A DNA stretch of 64,000 nucleotides from an uncultured Prevotella sp. GTDB lineage: Bacteria > Bacteroidota > Bacteroidia > Bacteroidales > Bacteroidaceae. A program made the position numbers and the translations under genes. Shown here piece after piece: positions 44,875 through 56,301 of the stretch (within the stretch, counting starts at the first letter, position 1; each line of letters begins with the position of its first letter). The stretch lies in contig ONBG01000012.1 in the NCBI GenBank assembly GCA_900316015.1, positions 1-64,000 of the forward strand, in the 5' to 3' direction. The notes under the pieces are model-generated. The model did not search any database, had not been told where the DNA came from, and worked only from the letters and a program-made list of their open reading frames with translations.

Positions 44875-46524
44875 TTACCAATTAGGGTTCTGAACAATGT
44901 TTCCGCCAGATGTACCGATTTCATAAGAGGGTATGGGATAGAGATAGTCCCTTTCTGGGTCGAAACTGCGTGAAGAACCTTCTTCAATGACATAAATATT
45001 ACCTTCATCATATACTTTTGTACCTTTGTAGGTGCCATCAGCAGCTGTTAGTTTCTTCTGAACTTCAGTTGCGGCTGTTCCAGTATCATCAGGACTGTAT
45101 ATGAGGCCCAATATAGGTTGTGGTAGTACTTTCTCTGCAGTCTTCCAGCGTATGATATCGTTATAGTGTAATCCTTCGTCTATAAATTCGACCATCCGTT
45201 CTCGTCGTATCTCTTGTAGCATATTTAGACCATGCTGGTTGACAAAATCATTGGTTAACCTTACATTGAAGCCGCTGCGTTGGCGAACTGCGTTAACTGT
45301 CTGGTCGAGTACGGCATCGCTGATCGCGCCGTCAAGTTCAAACTTTGCCTCTGCGTAAGAGAGCAAGATCTCTGCATATCGTATAATCATCTTGTCAAGA
45401 GTCTCACGGTTTGTAGTGCTCCACTCGTCAAGAAGAAATCCTTTCTTTATGCCATAACCATAGCCATGTTGATTGGTAAATGGTTCATAAGGACCTTTGT
45501 ATGCCTCTTCGCCCACAGAATAAACCGTCATTTTGAGACGGGGATCCCTGTTGTCAAGAACACTGGCGAGATTGGTTTCAGGATGCACAGCCAATGGAGA
45601 CAGTTCGCGGGGAAGTCCATCTGCATAGAGGAAGTTGTCGAGCATGTTACGTGTTAATGCTGCAGCATTTTCAAGACCGCGTGAGTTATTATGCGTGATA
45701 GAGCCTTCACCGTTAGGGCCATAAACTTTGATGAACACGGCTTCTTTGTTGCTGCTGCCTTCACCTTCCCAAAGGAAAAGTTTTTGGAAATCAGGGTATA
45801 AGGCGTGACGACCTTCTTTCATCATAGTTTCTGCAGCAGAGATAGCACGTTGTAAGTGAATTTTATAGTCACCATCAAGGTGATGGTACTTCATATAAGT
45901 TCCTTCATAGAGTCCAATGCGCACTAACATGCCTAAAGCAGCGGATCTGGACACACGTCCCCAATCGGAAGCCGACTTAAGATTGTTGATGTCAGGCAGA
46001 TGGGCAGCTGCAAAGTCGAGATCTTCGTAACATTGATCAATTACTTGGGCACGCGGGTCTCGGGCCTTGGTAATCTCTGGATCTTTTGTGTTATCAAATG
46101 TTTTTGTGATGAGAGGAACGTCACCATACTTCTGTACGAGATCAAAATAATGATAGGCACGGAAGAAACGAGCCTCCGCCACCCAACGGTCGCGTGCTGA
46201 TTCGCTCAGAGGCGATACCGCTCCCTTTTCAATAATTTTATTGCATCGGAATATATCTTGATAAGGATTGGTCCAATCGCCAGATGTCCCCGGTACGTTC
46301 CGGTTACCGCTGGAGATGCTATTCTGGTTTGGACCAACGAGTTCATCGGAACGTAGGTCATGTGAAAAGCCATTTAAATCAATATAGAGTCGATTACATG
46401 CACCACGAAAGTCTGTTTCTGATTTCCAGAAGTTGCTATCAGCAAGTGCAGTCTCAGGATCTCGGTCTAAAGTGCAACCAGTCATGATCATGGCTGTTAA
46501 TGCAAATATAATAATCTTTTTCAT
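44875..46524 (-). CDS. SusD/RagB-family lipoprotein (PUL III)
   Basis: 549 residues. Lipobox MIMTGC (Cys17), then TLDRDPETALADSNFWKSETDFRGACNRLY, the SusD opening. WVAEARFFRAYHYFDLVQKYGDVPLITKTFD and the C-terminal QEIRRERMVEFIDEGLHYNDIIRWK are diagnostic. It starts 13 bp after the SusC stop and forms the lid of that transporter. It ends YLYPIPSYEIGTSGGNIVQNPNW, the normal SusD C-terminus. Confidence 0.95.
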   Translation of the reverse strand: MKKIIIFALTAMIMTGCTLDRDPETALADSNFWKSETDFRGACNRLYIDLNGFSHDLRSDELVGPNQNSISSGNRNVPGTSGDWTNPYQDIFRCNKIIEKGAVSPLSESARDRWVAEARFFRAYHYFDLVQKYGDVPLITKTFDNTKDPEITKARDPRAQVIDQCYEDLDFAAAHLPDINNLKSASDWGRVSRSAALGMLVRIGLYEGTYMKYHHLDGDYKIHLQRAISAAETMMKEGRHALYPDFQKLFLWEGEGSSNKEAVFIKVYGPNGEGSITHNNSRGLENAAALTRNMLDNFLYADGLPRELSPLAVHPETNLASVLDNRDPRLKMTVYSVGEEAYKGPYEPFTNQHGYGYGIKKGFLLDEWSTTNRETLDKMIIRYAEILLSYAEAKFELDGAISDAVLDQTVNAVRQRSGFNVRLTNDFVNQHGLNMLQEIRRERMVEFIDEGLHYNDIIRWKTAEKVLPQPILGLIYSPDDTGTAATEVQKKLTAADGTYKGTKVYDEGNIYVIEEGSSRSFDPERDYLYPIPSYEIGTSGGNIVQNPNW

Positions 46525-46537
46525 AAGGATATTCTTT

Positions 46538-49500
46538 TTATAAAGTGATGTTCACGCCCATCGTCCAACTACGGAAGAATGGATAAAGATAGCGATTGGC
46601 ATTGTTGCCAATTTCTGGGTCAAATACTTTTAACATATTTGTGTGCTCCCAGACATCCTCTCCGGATATATATACGTGAACTCTTTGGACTATTTTCTGA
46701 AGACCTGGAATAGTATAACCTAAGGTAATATTCTTCAAGCGCAGGTATGAACCATTTTGTAGCCATTTGTCAGATGGCTTAAAGTTAAAGTCATTCCCTT
46801 TGTACTGATAGATGCGTGGCCAGTAGGCATCTTGATTATCCTCTGTCCAGTAGTCGCGATGGATCGTCCATGGCATCTCATAGTCTTGATATAATGGGGC
46901 GAAAGCCGAAGGTTGTACCCATACCTTGCGTTTGCCAACACCTTGGAAAAGTGCAGACAAGTCAAAGCCATGCCATTGTACGCTAATATTAAAAGCGTAT
47001 GTATAGCGGGCGTTTGAGTTTCCTAAATATACTAAGTCTCCATGATCGGAAGGAGTTGCACCTCCAACGCCCAACTGGTGGTCGGGTTGACCTTGGGCAA
47101 GGTATTTTACGTCGCCACCTGAAACTTTACCGTCGTTGAATGACTTATAGCCAGGATGGTCGATCTTATACTGCTCGTATTCTTGGCGACTTGACCAGAA
47201 TCCATCCGTTTTGTAACCCCAAATGGTGTTAAGCTCGTAACCTTGTAATAAGGTCACAGACCCTTCGCCAATGGTACTTGCACCATCGTACTTAACGAGT
47301 TTGTTCTGACTGTCAGAGATGTTCAATCCTAATTGGTAGTTTACCTTGCCTATTTTATCGCGCCATCCTATATTAAAGTCCCATCCCCATGTTCTAAGTT
47401 TGCCTACATTCACCTTGGGTACGCTAATACCTATCTGATGGGGAAGCTGCAAGGACGATAACATGTCATCATTGGTTTTCCAATAGTATTCGAAGGTACC
47501 ATATAGACGGTTGCCTAAAAGTCCAAAGTCCAAGCCAACGTTAGTGGTAGAAATTACTTCCCAGGTTTTGTCGGTAGAGGCCATGGAACCCTGATAGAAA
47601 TACTTTTCTCCCATATAAGTACTGGATCCGCCGCTCGTGATGAGGGGAATATAGTCGTACAATCCTAATACAGCTCCGTTTCCCAGCTGACCCCAACTGG
47701 CTCGTACTTTCAAGTTGCTAATTGTCGGTACTTTGAACCAACTTTCTTCGCTAACCCTCCATGCTGCACTTACAGATGGGAATGCTTTCCATCGTTTAGA
47801 AGGTGCCAGACGACTACTGCCGTCATAACGTATGTTCGACTCGAAAAGATAGCGCTCTTTATAGTTGTAATTCAGACGGCCGAAGTACGACATCATGGAC
47901 CAAGGCTGTATGTTGTCTGATAGGGAAGTATTCGTAGCTTCTGCTGTATCGTAGAAGTTAAAGGAGTAAAAGTCATTGGAAATCATGTTCTTGGCTGTAG
48001 CACTGATTTCGTCCTTGCGGTAATTCTCATAGGAACTGCCACCCAGCAATGTGAAGTGGTGCTGTTTGGCAATACTGAAATCATAGGTGACAGTTGCCTC
48101 GAGTAGGTCGTGATAGTCGCTGTTCTTTTGTTTGAACAGCGAGTTGGGAACGCCATAGTTGTAACGTACGTTTTTCCCAAATCTATCTTTCCAGTACAGG
48201 GTACGGGTGTTGGTTTGGCTGGCATAATAGCCTGCACGGCGTGACCCGCTCAGGTTTATTCGTAGACCTTTCACGAAATCTTTCAAGGTGAAACTGGCTT
48301 TGCCAATATAGGCTTGATAGCGATTTATATTACGACCTCCATTCTTGCAAATGTCTATAGGGTTCGCCTGTAAGTCCCCATTGTAGATATTCCCACTCAT
48401 GTCACCACCATAGATGCCTTCTCCATCGGCTTCAGGTACGTAGATAGGTTGGCGACCACGTGTAGAATATAAACGATAAAATATTGAGGTGGAGCCAGCC
48501 GAACTCTGTTCGGTCTTACTGTCTTGATACTGCATATTGACTGCAAGCTCGATATACTTACTTAACTTCGCGTTGATTTTAGCATGAAGATTCGTACGAC
48601 GATTGTCATCAGGTCCATACTTGATGATACCATCCTTGGTGAAGATATTTCCGGACAGCATGTAGTTTAAGGTCTTTGTCCCACCACTCACCGATACGGA
48701 ATGGCTCATCTGATGAGTAACGTTCTTTGTACCTTCGTCTACCCAGTTGGTTGCCTCGAAAAGGTCCCATCGTCCATTGGAAAGTGGGCGGTAGTTAAAG
48801 TTTGGGTTACCCACCCACGATGATTTTTCAGCACTCCATTCCGTTTTTCCGGTTGCGTTGATACGGCTTCTATTGATGAAGTCTTGCTCTTCCCATGCTG
48901 GCAGACGTTCTGGCATATTGCCAGGAGTGTTGAATGAATAATAGCCATCATAGTTAATTCTCACTTTTCCTTCAGAACCGCTTTTTGTGGTGATGAGCAC
49001 CACTCCTGCTGCAGCACGGGCACCGTAGATGGCAGCAGCTGCGGCATCTTTTAGCACAGAAATTGACTCAATGTCGTTTGGATTCAAGAGGTTCATGTCT
49101 CCTTCGATACCATCAATGAGTACCAATGTTGAGGTACTGTTTACGGACGAGAATCCACGTATGCGCATACCTGAGGTCTCACTGCCTGGTTGACCACTGT
49201 TTCGCAAAATGGTGACTCCCGGCATCATGCCTTGGAGGGCTGCTGTAACGTTAGAAGCTGGTCTGGAGGCAATTTCTTTACCATTTACGGCTACCACAGA
49301 TCCTGATAGATCCGCTTTTTTCTGGGTACCATAGCCAACTACCACCACTTCGTTGAGTAGCTTGGAGTCCTCACGTAGCGTAATGTTAAGTGTCTTGCGA
49401 CCGGACACTTTTACTTTTTGTGACACAAAGCCTACATAAGAAAATGTTAAGGTAGCATCCGCAGGTACATTGATGGTATATACGCCATCGGTATTGGTTA

Positions 49501-49660
49501 CCACACCATTGGATGGATAACCTTCTTGCTTTACACTTACACCCAGTAAAGGTTCACCATCAGAACTGCTCACAACGGTTCCTCTGACCTCTATGTTTTG
49601 AGCGATTGCTGTGATGAGAGACAAACTGGTTAGTAGTAAGACTACAAATAGTTTTTTCAT
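46538..49660 (-). CDS. SusC/RagA-type TonB-dependent transporter (PUL III)
   Basis: 1040 residues from ATG 49660 (MKKLFVVLLLTSLSLITAIAQ, a normal signal peptide). The open frame upstream to 49756 is not signal-like and overlaps the promoter (-7 box at 49698-49705), so it is rejected. Domains: carboxypeptidase-regulatory-like (VRGTVVSSSDGEPLLGVSVKQEG), LLNEVVVVGYGTQKKADLSG, plug with MRIRGFSSVNSTSTLVLIDG and SISVLKDAAAAAIYGARAAAG, and a barrel ending RSWTMGVNITL. It is the first gene of the leftward operon SusC-SusD-lipoprotein-lyase/GH88-GH2, and is divergent from its likely regulator. It would import uronic-acid-containing oligosaccharides. Confidence 0.95.
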   Translation of the reverse strand: MKKLFVVLLLTSLSLITAIAQNIEVRGTVVSSSDGEPLLGVSVKQEGYPSNGVVTNTDGVYTINVPADATLTFSYVGFVSQKVKVSGRKTLNITLREDSKLLNEVVVVGYGTQKKADLSGSVVAVNGKEIASRPASNVTAALQGMMPGVTILRNSGQPGSETSGMRIRGFSSVNSTSTLVLIDGIEGDMNLLNPNDIESISVLKDAAAAAIYGARAAAGVVLITTKSGSEGKVRINYDGYYSFNTPGNMPERLPAWEEQDFINRSRINATGKTEWSAEKSSWVGNPNFNYRPLSNGRWDLFEATNWVDEGTKNVTHQMSHSVSVSGGTKTLNYMLSGNIFTKDGIIKYGPDDNRRTNLHAKINAKLSKYIELAVNMQYQDSKTEQSSAGSTSIFYRLYSTRGRQPIYVPEADGEGIYGGDMSGNIYNGDLQANPIDICKNGGRNINRYQAYIGKASFTLKDFVKGLRINLSGSRRAGYYASQTNTRTLYWKDRFGKNVRYNYGVPNSLFKQKNSDYHDLLEATVTYDFSIAKQHHFTLLGGSSYENYRKDEISATAKNMISNDFYSFNFYDTAEATNTSLSDNIQPWSMMSYFGRLNYNYKERYLFESNIRYDGSSRLAPSKRWKAFPSVSAAWRVSEESWFKVPTISNLKVRASWGQLGNGAVLGLYDYIPLITSGGSSTYMGEKYFYQGSMASTDKTWEVISTTNVGLDFGLLGNRLYGTFEYYWKTNDDMLSSLQLPHQIGISVPKVNVGKLRTWGWDFNIGWRDKIGKVNYQLGLNISDSQNKLVKYDGASTIGEGSVTLLQGYELNTIWGYKTDGFWSSRQEYEQYKIDHPGYKSFNDGKVSGGDVKYLAQGQPDHQLGVGGATPSDHGDLVYLGNSNARYTYAFNISVQWHGFDLSALFQGVGKRKVWVQPSAFAPLYQDYEMPWTIHRDYWTEDNQDAYWPRIYQYKGNDFNFKPSDKWLQNGSYLRLKNITLGYTIPGLQKIVQRVHVYISGEDVWEHTNMLKVFDPEIGNNANRYLYPFFRSWTMGVNITL

Positions 49661-49697
49661 GTTTTGTTCTTTTATGTTTAATGATAAGATTTCAGGG

Positions 49698-49835
49698 CAA
49701 ATATACAAGAAATGGTCAAACATGCTTCTACAAGTACCTATACAAAAATACATCAATTGAGTATTTATACTACATCATTACTTTCTCAATAAAAACATAA
49801 CTAATTGAAATAATATGTTTTACAGATATGTTTTT
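49698..49835. promoter_or_regulatory. Divergent PUL III control region: SusC -7 box and AAAACATA/TATGTTTT repeats
   Basis: On the minus strand TATATTTG at 49698-49705 is the SusC -7 box, 38 bp from its ATG. AAAACATA (49792-49799) and TATGTTTT (49814-49821) form an inverted repeat with 14 bp between the arms, and a third TATGTTTTT is at 49827-49835. These lie between the SusC operon and the regulator gene and are candidate operators. Confidence 0.4.
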
Positions 49836-49951
49836 AATAAAAAGCCTTTCTCAAAAGAAGAGATTCTATATGCTTCATTTACAAGAATCAGCTGAATGGC
49901 CCTTCCATATCATGTTAATTTCAACTTTTATCATAAATAATCAATTAAACT

Positions 49952-49983
49952 TTTGGGAGGTTCTATAAAATTTCATACCTTTG
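49952..49983 (+). promoter_or_regulatory. Promoter of the PUL III regulator; excludes the first ATG
   Basis: TTTG at 49952-49955 and TACCTTTG at 49976-49983, with exactly 20 bp between them, a near-ideal Bacteroidetes promoter. Transcription should start near 49990, after the ATG at 49987, so translation must begin at the next in-frame ATG, 50005. Confidence 0.7.
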
Positions 49984-50004
49984 TAAATGATTAAGAATCT
50001 ACAA

Positions 50005-52884
50005 ATGAAGTTCCTATCCGTAGTCATCATATTGTTGCTTTTTTGCTTTCCTTCCTGGTCTCAGGTATTTTGGCAAAGGGCTGTTACAAACTATTCAAAG
50101 CAACAGTACCTCTCTGGTAATCAAAATTGGCAAGTGAGTCAGCTCGGGAATGGCTGGATGTACTTCGCGAATAATAAGGGATTACTTGAATTTGATGGAG
50201 TTTACTGGAATACGTATCCGTTACAGCACGAGGCTAAGGCTCGTGCTGTAGAAGCTGTTGGAGGTCGTGTGTACGTAGGCGGGTTGGGGCAGTTCGGCTT
50301 CTTTGAACCTAATATTTATGGTCAATTGCAGTATCACGACTTGTCTCCTAAAGAGAAAAGTGCATCCGTGATCAATATTTGGAATATTCATCTGCTGGAT
50401 GACCGCGTGTTTTTTCAGGGTGATGATGGGGTCTATGTCTACTATAAGGGACATATTCGACATATTCGTTGCGAACGTGGTATCAGTTATTCAAATGTAA
50501 TTAATGGTCGACTCTATGCGGTATCTCGTGATGGTATTTATTTGCTTGTTGGCAATCGATTCGAGCTTATCCCTCATACGAAAGAGATCACGCACGAACA
50601 AATTATTTCATTATTGCCCTTTCATGGACGGCTTTTGGCAGTGACTTCGCACAATGGATTATTCGTCTCTTCAGGCGGAAACTTCCTTCCCTATCACTCT
50701 CCTGTCGATGTGTTATTGCAGGGTAAGCAACTTTCCTGTGCAGCCATTAACGCAAGCCATTTGGCACTTGGTACACTGCAGGATGGAGTTATCTTACTAA
50801 ATCTCAAAACGGGTAATGTAAGTTGCATCTCTACCCATAATGGCCTGCAAAACAAAACGGTACTTTCGCTTTTGTTCGATCGAGAAAATAATCTATGGCT
50901 TGGCCTAGACAATGGCATTGATTGCATATCCTTCAATGCACACTTATTTTTTCTTGATAGCCGTCTATCACCAGTAGGGTCCGGTTATGCTTCTGCACTC
51001 TATGACGGTGTCTTTTATCTTGGCACAAATCAGGGCGTTTATGCGACATCGTCCCCTCTTGACATTAACCGAGAAGTCAGTACTACTTTTATGAAAGGGA
51101 CAGATGGGCAAAGCTTAGGAATGAGCGTTTATGATGACCGTCTTTTTTGTGGAGGAAGGAACTACTTTGTGATGATAAACCATGGACATCTTACTTCTTT
51201 TCCTTTACGTGGAGTGTGGAATATCATGCCCAGTCACCGTCAGCCTCATATTTTATATCTAGGTACTTACTGGGGGCTATATGTGATGAAGAAGCAAGGC
51301 GGAGAATGGCGTCTGGTTGGTAAGGTGAAAGGGGTGGGGCTTTCAGCTAAGACAATGTTGGTAGAAAGAGCAACAGATGCTATTTGGATAGCCAATAAAG
51401 AAAAAGGGTTATACCGTATCAAGCTCTCAGATGATCATAAAAACGTCTTGCAGGCAAAGTGCTATAATTCAAAATTATTGCCCAAAGGTAACAATGTCAG
51501 TATGGCGGAAATTAACAATCAGATAGTAGTTGCTTCAAGGCAGGGCTTATTTCGTTATCATTATGCAGCAGATAGATTAGAACGTTATGTTACCTTGGAG
51601 AATATGCTTGGAGGAAGTCAGTCGTATACGTATATACACCAGGATTCTAAGCGCAATATCTGGTATGCTTCTCAGGGGATGATGCATGTCCTGCATTACG
51701 ATGCCATTCATCATCGATACTATCGCAACCAAGGGGAAGTCTACCTTGCAGGAAACCTAATGGATGATTTTGAGAGTATCTGTGAGTTGGCAGGAGATCG
51801 ATATGTTTTTGGAACCGAAAACGGTTATGCCATGTTGCACATGATAGGACACTATAATCAACAGGAACGCCCTGAAGTGCAAGTTCGCTATATTTGGGCT
51901 CGAGGCTTTCGTGACTCATTGGTATACGCTCATAGTATTGCTGGAACAAATAGGAAATTAATACTTCCCTATCGAGATAACTCTATTAAGATTGAGTATA
52001 GTGCGAGCAATTATGACAGGTCACAGACTGTGCTTTATGCTTATCGCCTTGAAGGACCCAAAAGCGAGCCATGGAGCGTTTATACTACCTCGCACTCGAA
52101 GGAGTATACTGATTTGCCGGGAGGTCATTATGTGTTTCATGTACGCGTCATAACTACACGCAATTCCAAACCTATCGTTACGCAAGTCGCATTTGATGTA
52201 TTGCCACCTTGGTATCTTACTTGGTGGGCGCGACTGTCTTGTTTGTTCTTAGTTGGCTTGTTCGTGTGGTTCTTAATACGTCGTTACCGACAGAAACAGC
52301 GGCAACTCATTACTGAAGGTTTGCAAAAGTTAGAGCAGCAGCAAAAGCGCTTTGAAGCAGAGAGTAGTGTGAAGGATCAAAAGATAGAAGATTTGGAGAA
52401 CGAAAAGATAAAAATAGAATTACGTTCAAAGAGTGAGGAGTTGATACGTTCACGTATGAACGTCGTTCGCAAAAATGAGATGCTACAGGAAATTAAGAAA
52501 ACAGTGGTTAGCATCTCTAATGCAATCAACGAGGACAATCTTCCGTCCATACGTCGTAAGGTGATACGTCTTATGGGACAGATAGATACCAATATTGAGC
52601 ACGATGATGACATGGAAGCCTTCCAGACTTCTTTTGATGCTGTGCATCATGATTTCTTGTCGCTACTACGTCAACGTTTTCCCAATCTCACACATAAAGA
52701 GGAAATGCTATGTATATACATACGTATGAACCTTATGTCAAAGGAAATTGCGCCATTGTTGAATATTTCATTGCGTGGCGTAGAAATTAGTCGCTATCGT
52801 TTGCGGAAAAAACTTAAACTTAAGGAAGGCACCAGCCTGGGAGATTTCTTGCAACAGATCACAAATGACTCAGAAAGCGTGTAA
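50005..52884 (+). CDS. Membrane-spanning propeller sensor with C-terminal LuxR-type HTH (no kinase)
   Basis: About 959 residues. Signal peptide (MKFLSVVIILLLFCFPSWS), then a large beta-propeller of Reg_prop-like repeats (to about 660). A Y_Y_Y domain (about 690-735) ends in the typical VLPPWYLTWW, followed by one membrane helix (RLSCLFLVGLFVWFLI, near 745-765) and a coiled coil of charged heptads (about 770-830). The C-terminal region LTHKEEMLCIYIRMNLMSKEIAPLLNISLRGVEISRYRLRKKL is a LuxR/GerE-like helix-turn-helix. There is no histidine kinase or receiver domain. It resembles one-component 'triple tyrosine motif' regulators that pass a periplasmic sugar signal straight to DNA. It is divergent from the PUL III operon and is its likely activator. 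Start 50005 is chosen over 49987 because of the promoter position. Confidence 0.88.
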   Translation: MKFLSVVIILLLFCFPSWSQVFWQRAVTNYSKQQYLSGNQNWQVSQLGNGWMYFANNKGLLEFDGVYWNTYPLQHEAKARAVEAVGGRVYVGGLGQFGFFEPNIYGQLQYHDLSPKEKSASVINIWNIHLLDDRVFFQGDDGVYVYYKGHIRHIRCERGISYSNVINGRLYAVSRDGIYLLVGNRFELIPHTKEITHEQIISLLPFHGRLLAVTSHNGLFVSSGGNFLPYHSPVDVLLQGKQLSCAAINASHLALGTLQDGVILLNLKTGNVSCISTHNGLQNKTVLSLLFDRENNLWLGLDNGIDCISFNAHLFFLDSRLSPVGSGYASALYDGVFYLGTNQGVYATSSPLDINREVSTTFMKGTDGQSLGMSVYDDRLFCGGRNYFVMINHGHLTSFPLRGVWNIMPSHRQPHILYLGTYWGLYVMKKQGGEWRLVGKVKGVGLSAKTMLVERATDAIWIANKEKGLYRIKLSDDHKNVLQAKCYNSKLLPKGNNVSMAEINNQIVVASRQGLFRYHYAADRLERYVTLENMLGGSQSYTYIHQDSKRNIWYASQGMMHVLHYDAIHHRYYRNQGEVYLAGNLMDDFESICELAGDRYVFGTENGYAMLHMIGHYNQQERPEVQVRYIWARGFRDSLVYAHSIAGTNRKLILPYRDNSIKIEYSASNYDRSQTVLYAYRLEGPKSEPWSVYTTSHSKEYTDLPGGHYVFHVRVITTRNSKPIVTQVAFDVLPPWYLTWWARLSCLFLVGLFVWFLIRRYRQKQRQLITEGLQKLEQQQKRFEAESSVKDQKIEDLENEKIKIELRSKSEELIRSRMNVVRKNEMLQEIKKTVVSISNAINEDNLPSIRRKVIRLMGQIDTNIEHDDDMEAFQTSFDAVHHDFLSLLRQRFPNLTHKEEMLCIYIRMNLMSKEIAPLLNISLRGVEISRYRLRKKLKLKEGTSLGDFLQQITNDSESV

Positions 52885-53004
52885 ACTCTTATTGCTTTTA
52901 TGACGGATCCAAGAAATGGATTCAAGACGCGTTAAATTAAGTTTAATTCCTGATTATGTTCCTTTTTTTAAGTATTTCTTCCCTGTTTTCCGCATTATTC
53001 TTAT

Positions 53005-53012
53005 TAAATTTG
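53005..53012 (+). promoter_or_regulatory. -7 box of the LacZ-like GH2 gene
   Basis: TAAATTTG fits TAnnTTTG. The transcription start near 53019 is 9 bp before the ATG at 53028, so the ATGs at 53043 or 53049 are better starts. The rest of 52885-53004 shows no gene. Confidence 0.5.
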
Positions 53013-53027
53013 CAAAATAAAAGATAA

Positions 53028-56237
<3,210 letters not shown>

Positions 56238-56255
56238 CGTATATCATTTCATCTA

Positions 56256-56290
56256 CAGGGGCAGAATTTAGGTTCTGCTCCTGCCTTTTT
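56256..56290 (+). terminator. Terminator after the LacZ-like gene
   Basis: CAGGGGCAGAA (56256-56266) pairs with TTCTGCTCCTG (56273-56283) with one G-U, then CCTTTTT. This is a classical intrinsic terminator 18 bp after the stop and 12 bp before the GH51 ATG, so GH51 is expressed by readthrough or by an internal promoter. Confidence 0.75.
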
Positions 56291-56301
56291 ACCAATCTAC
56301 T

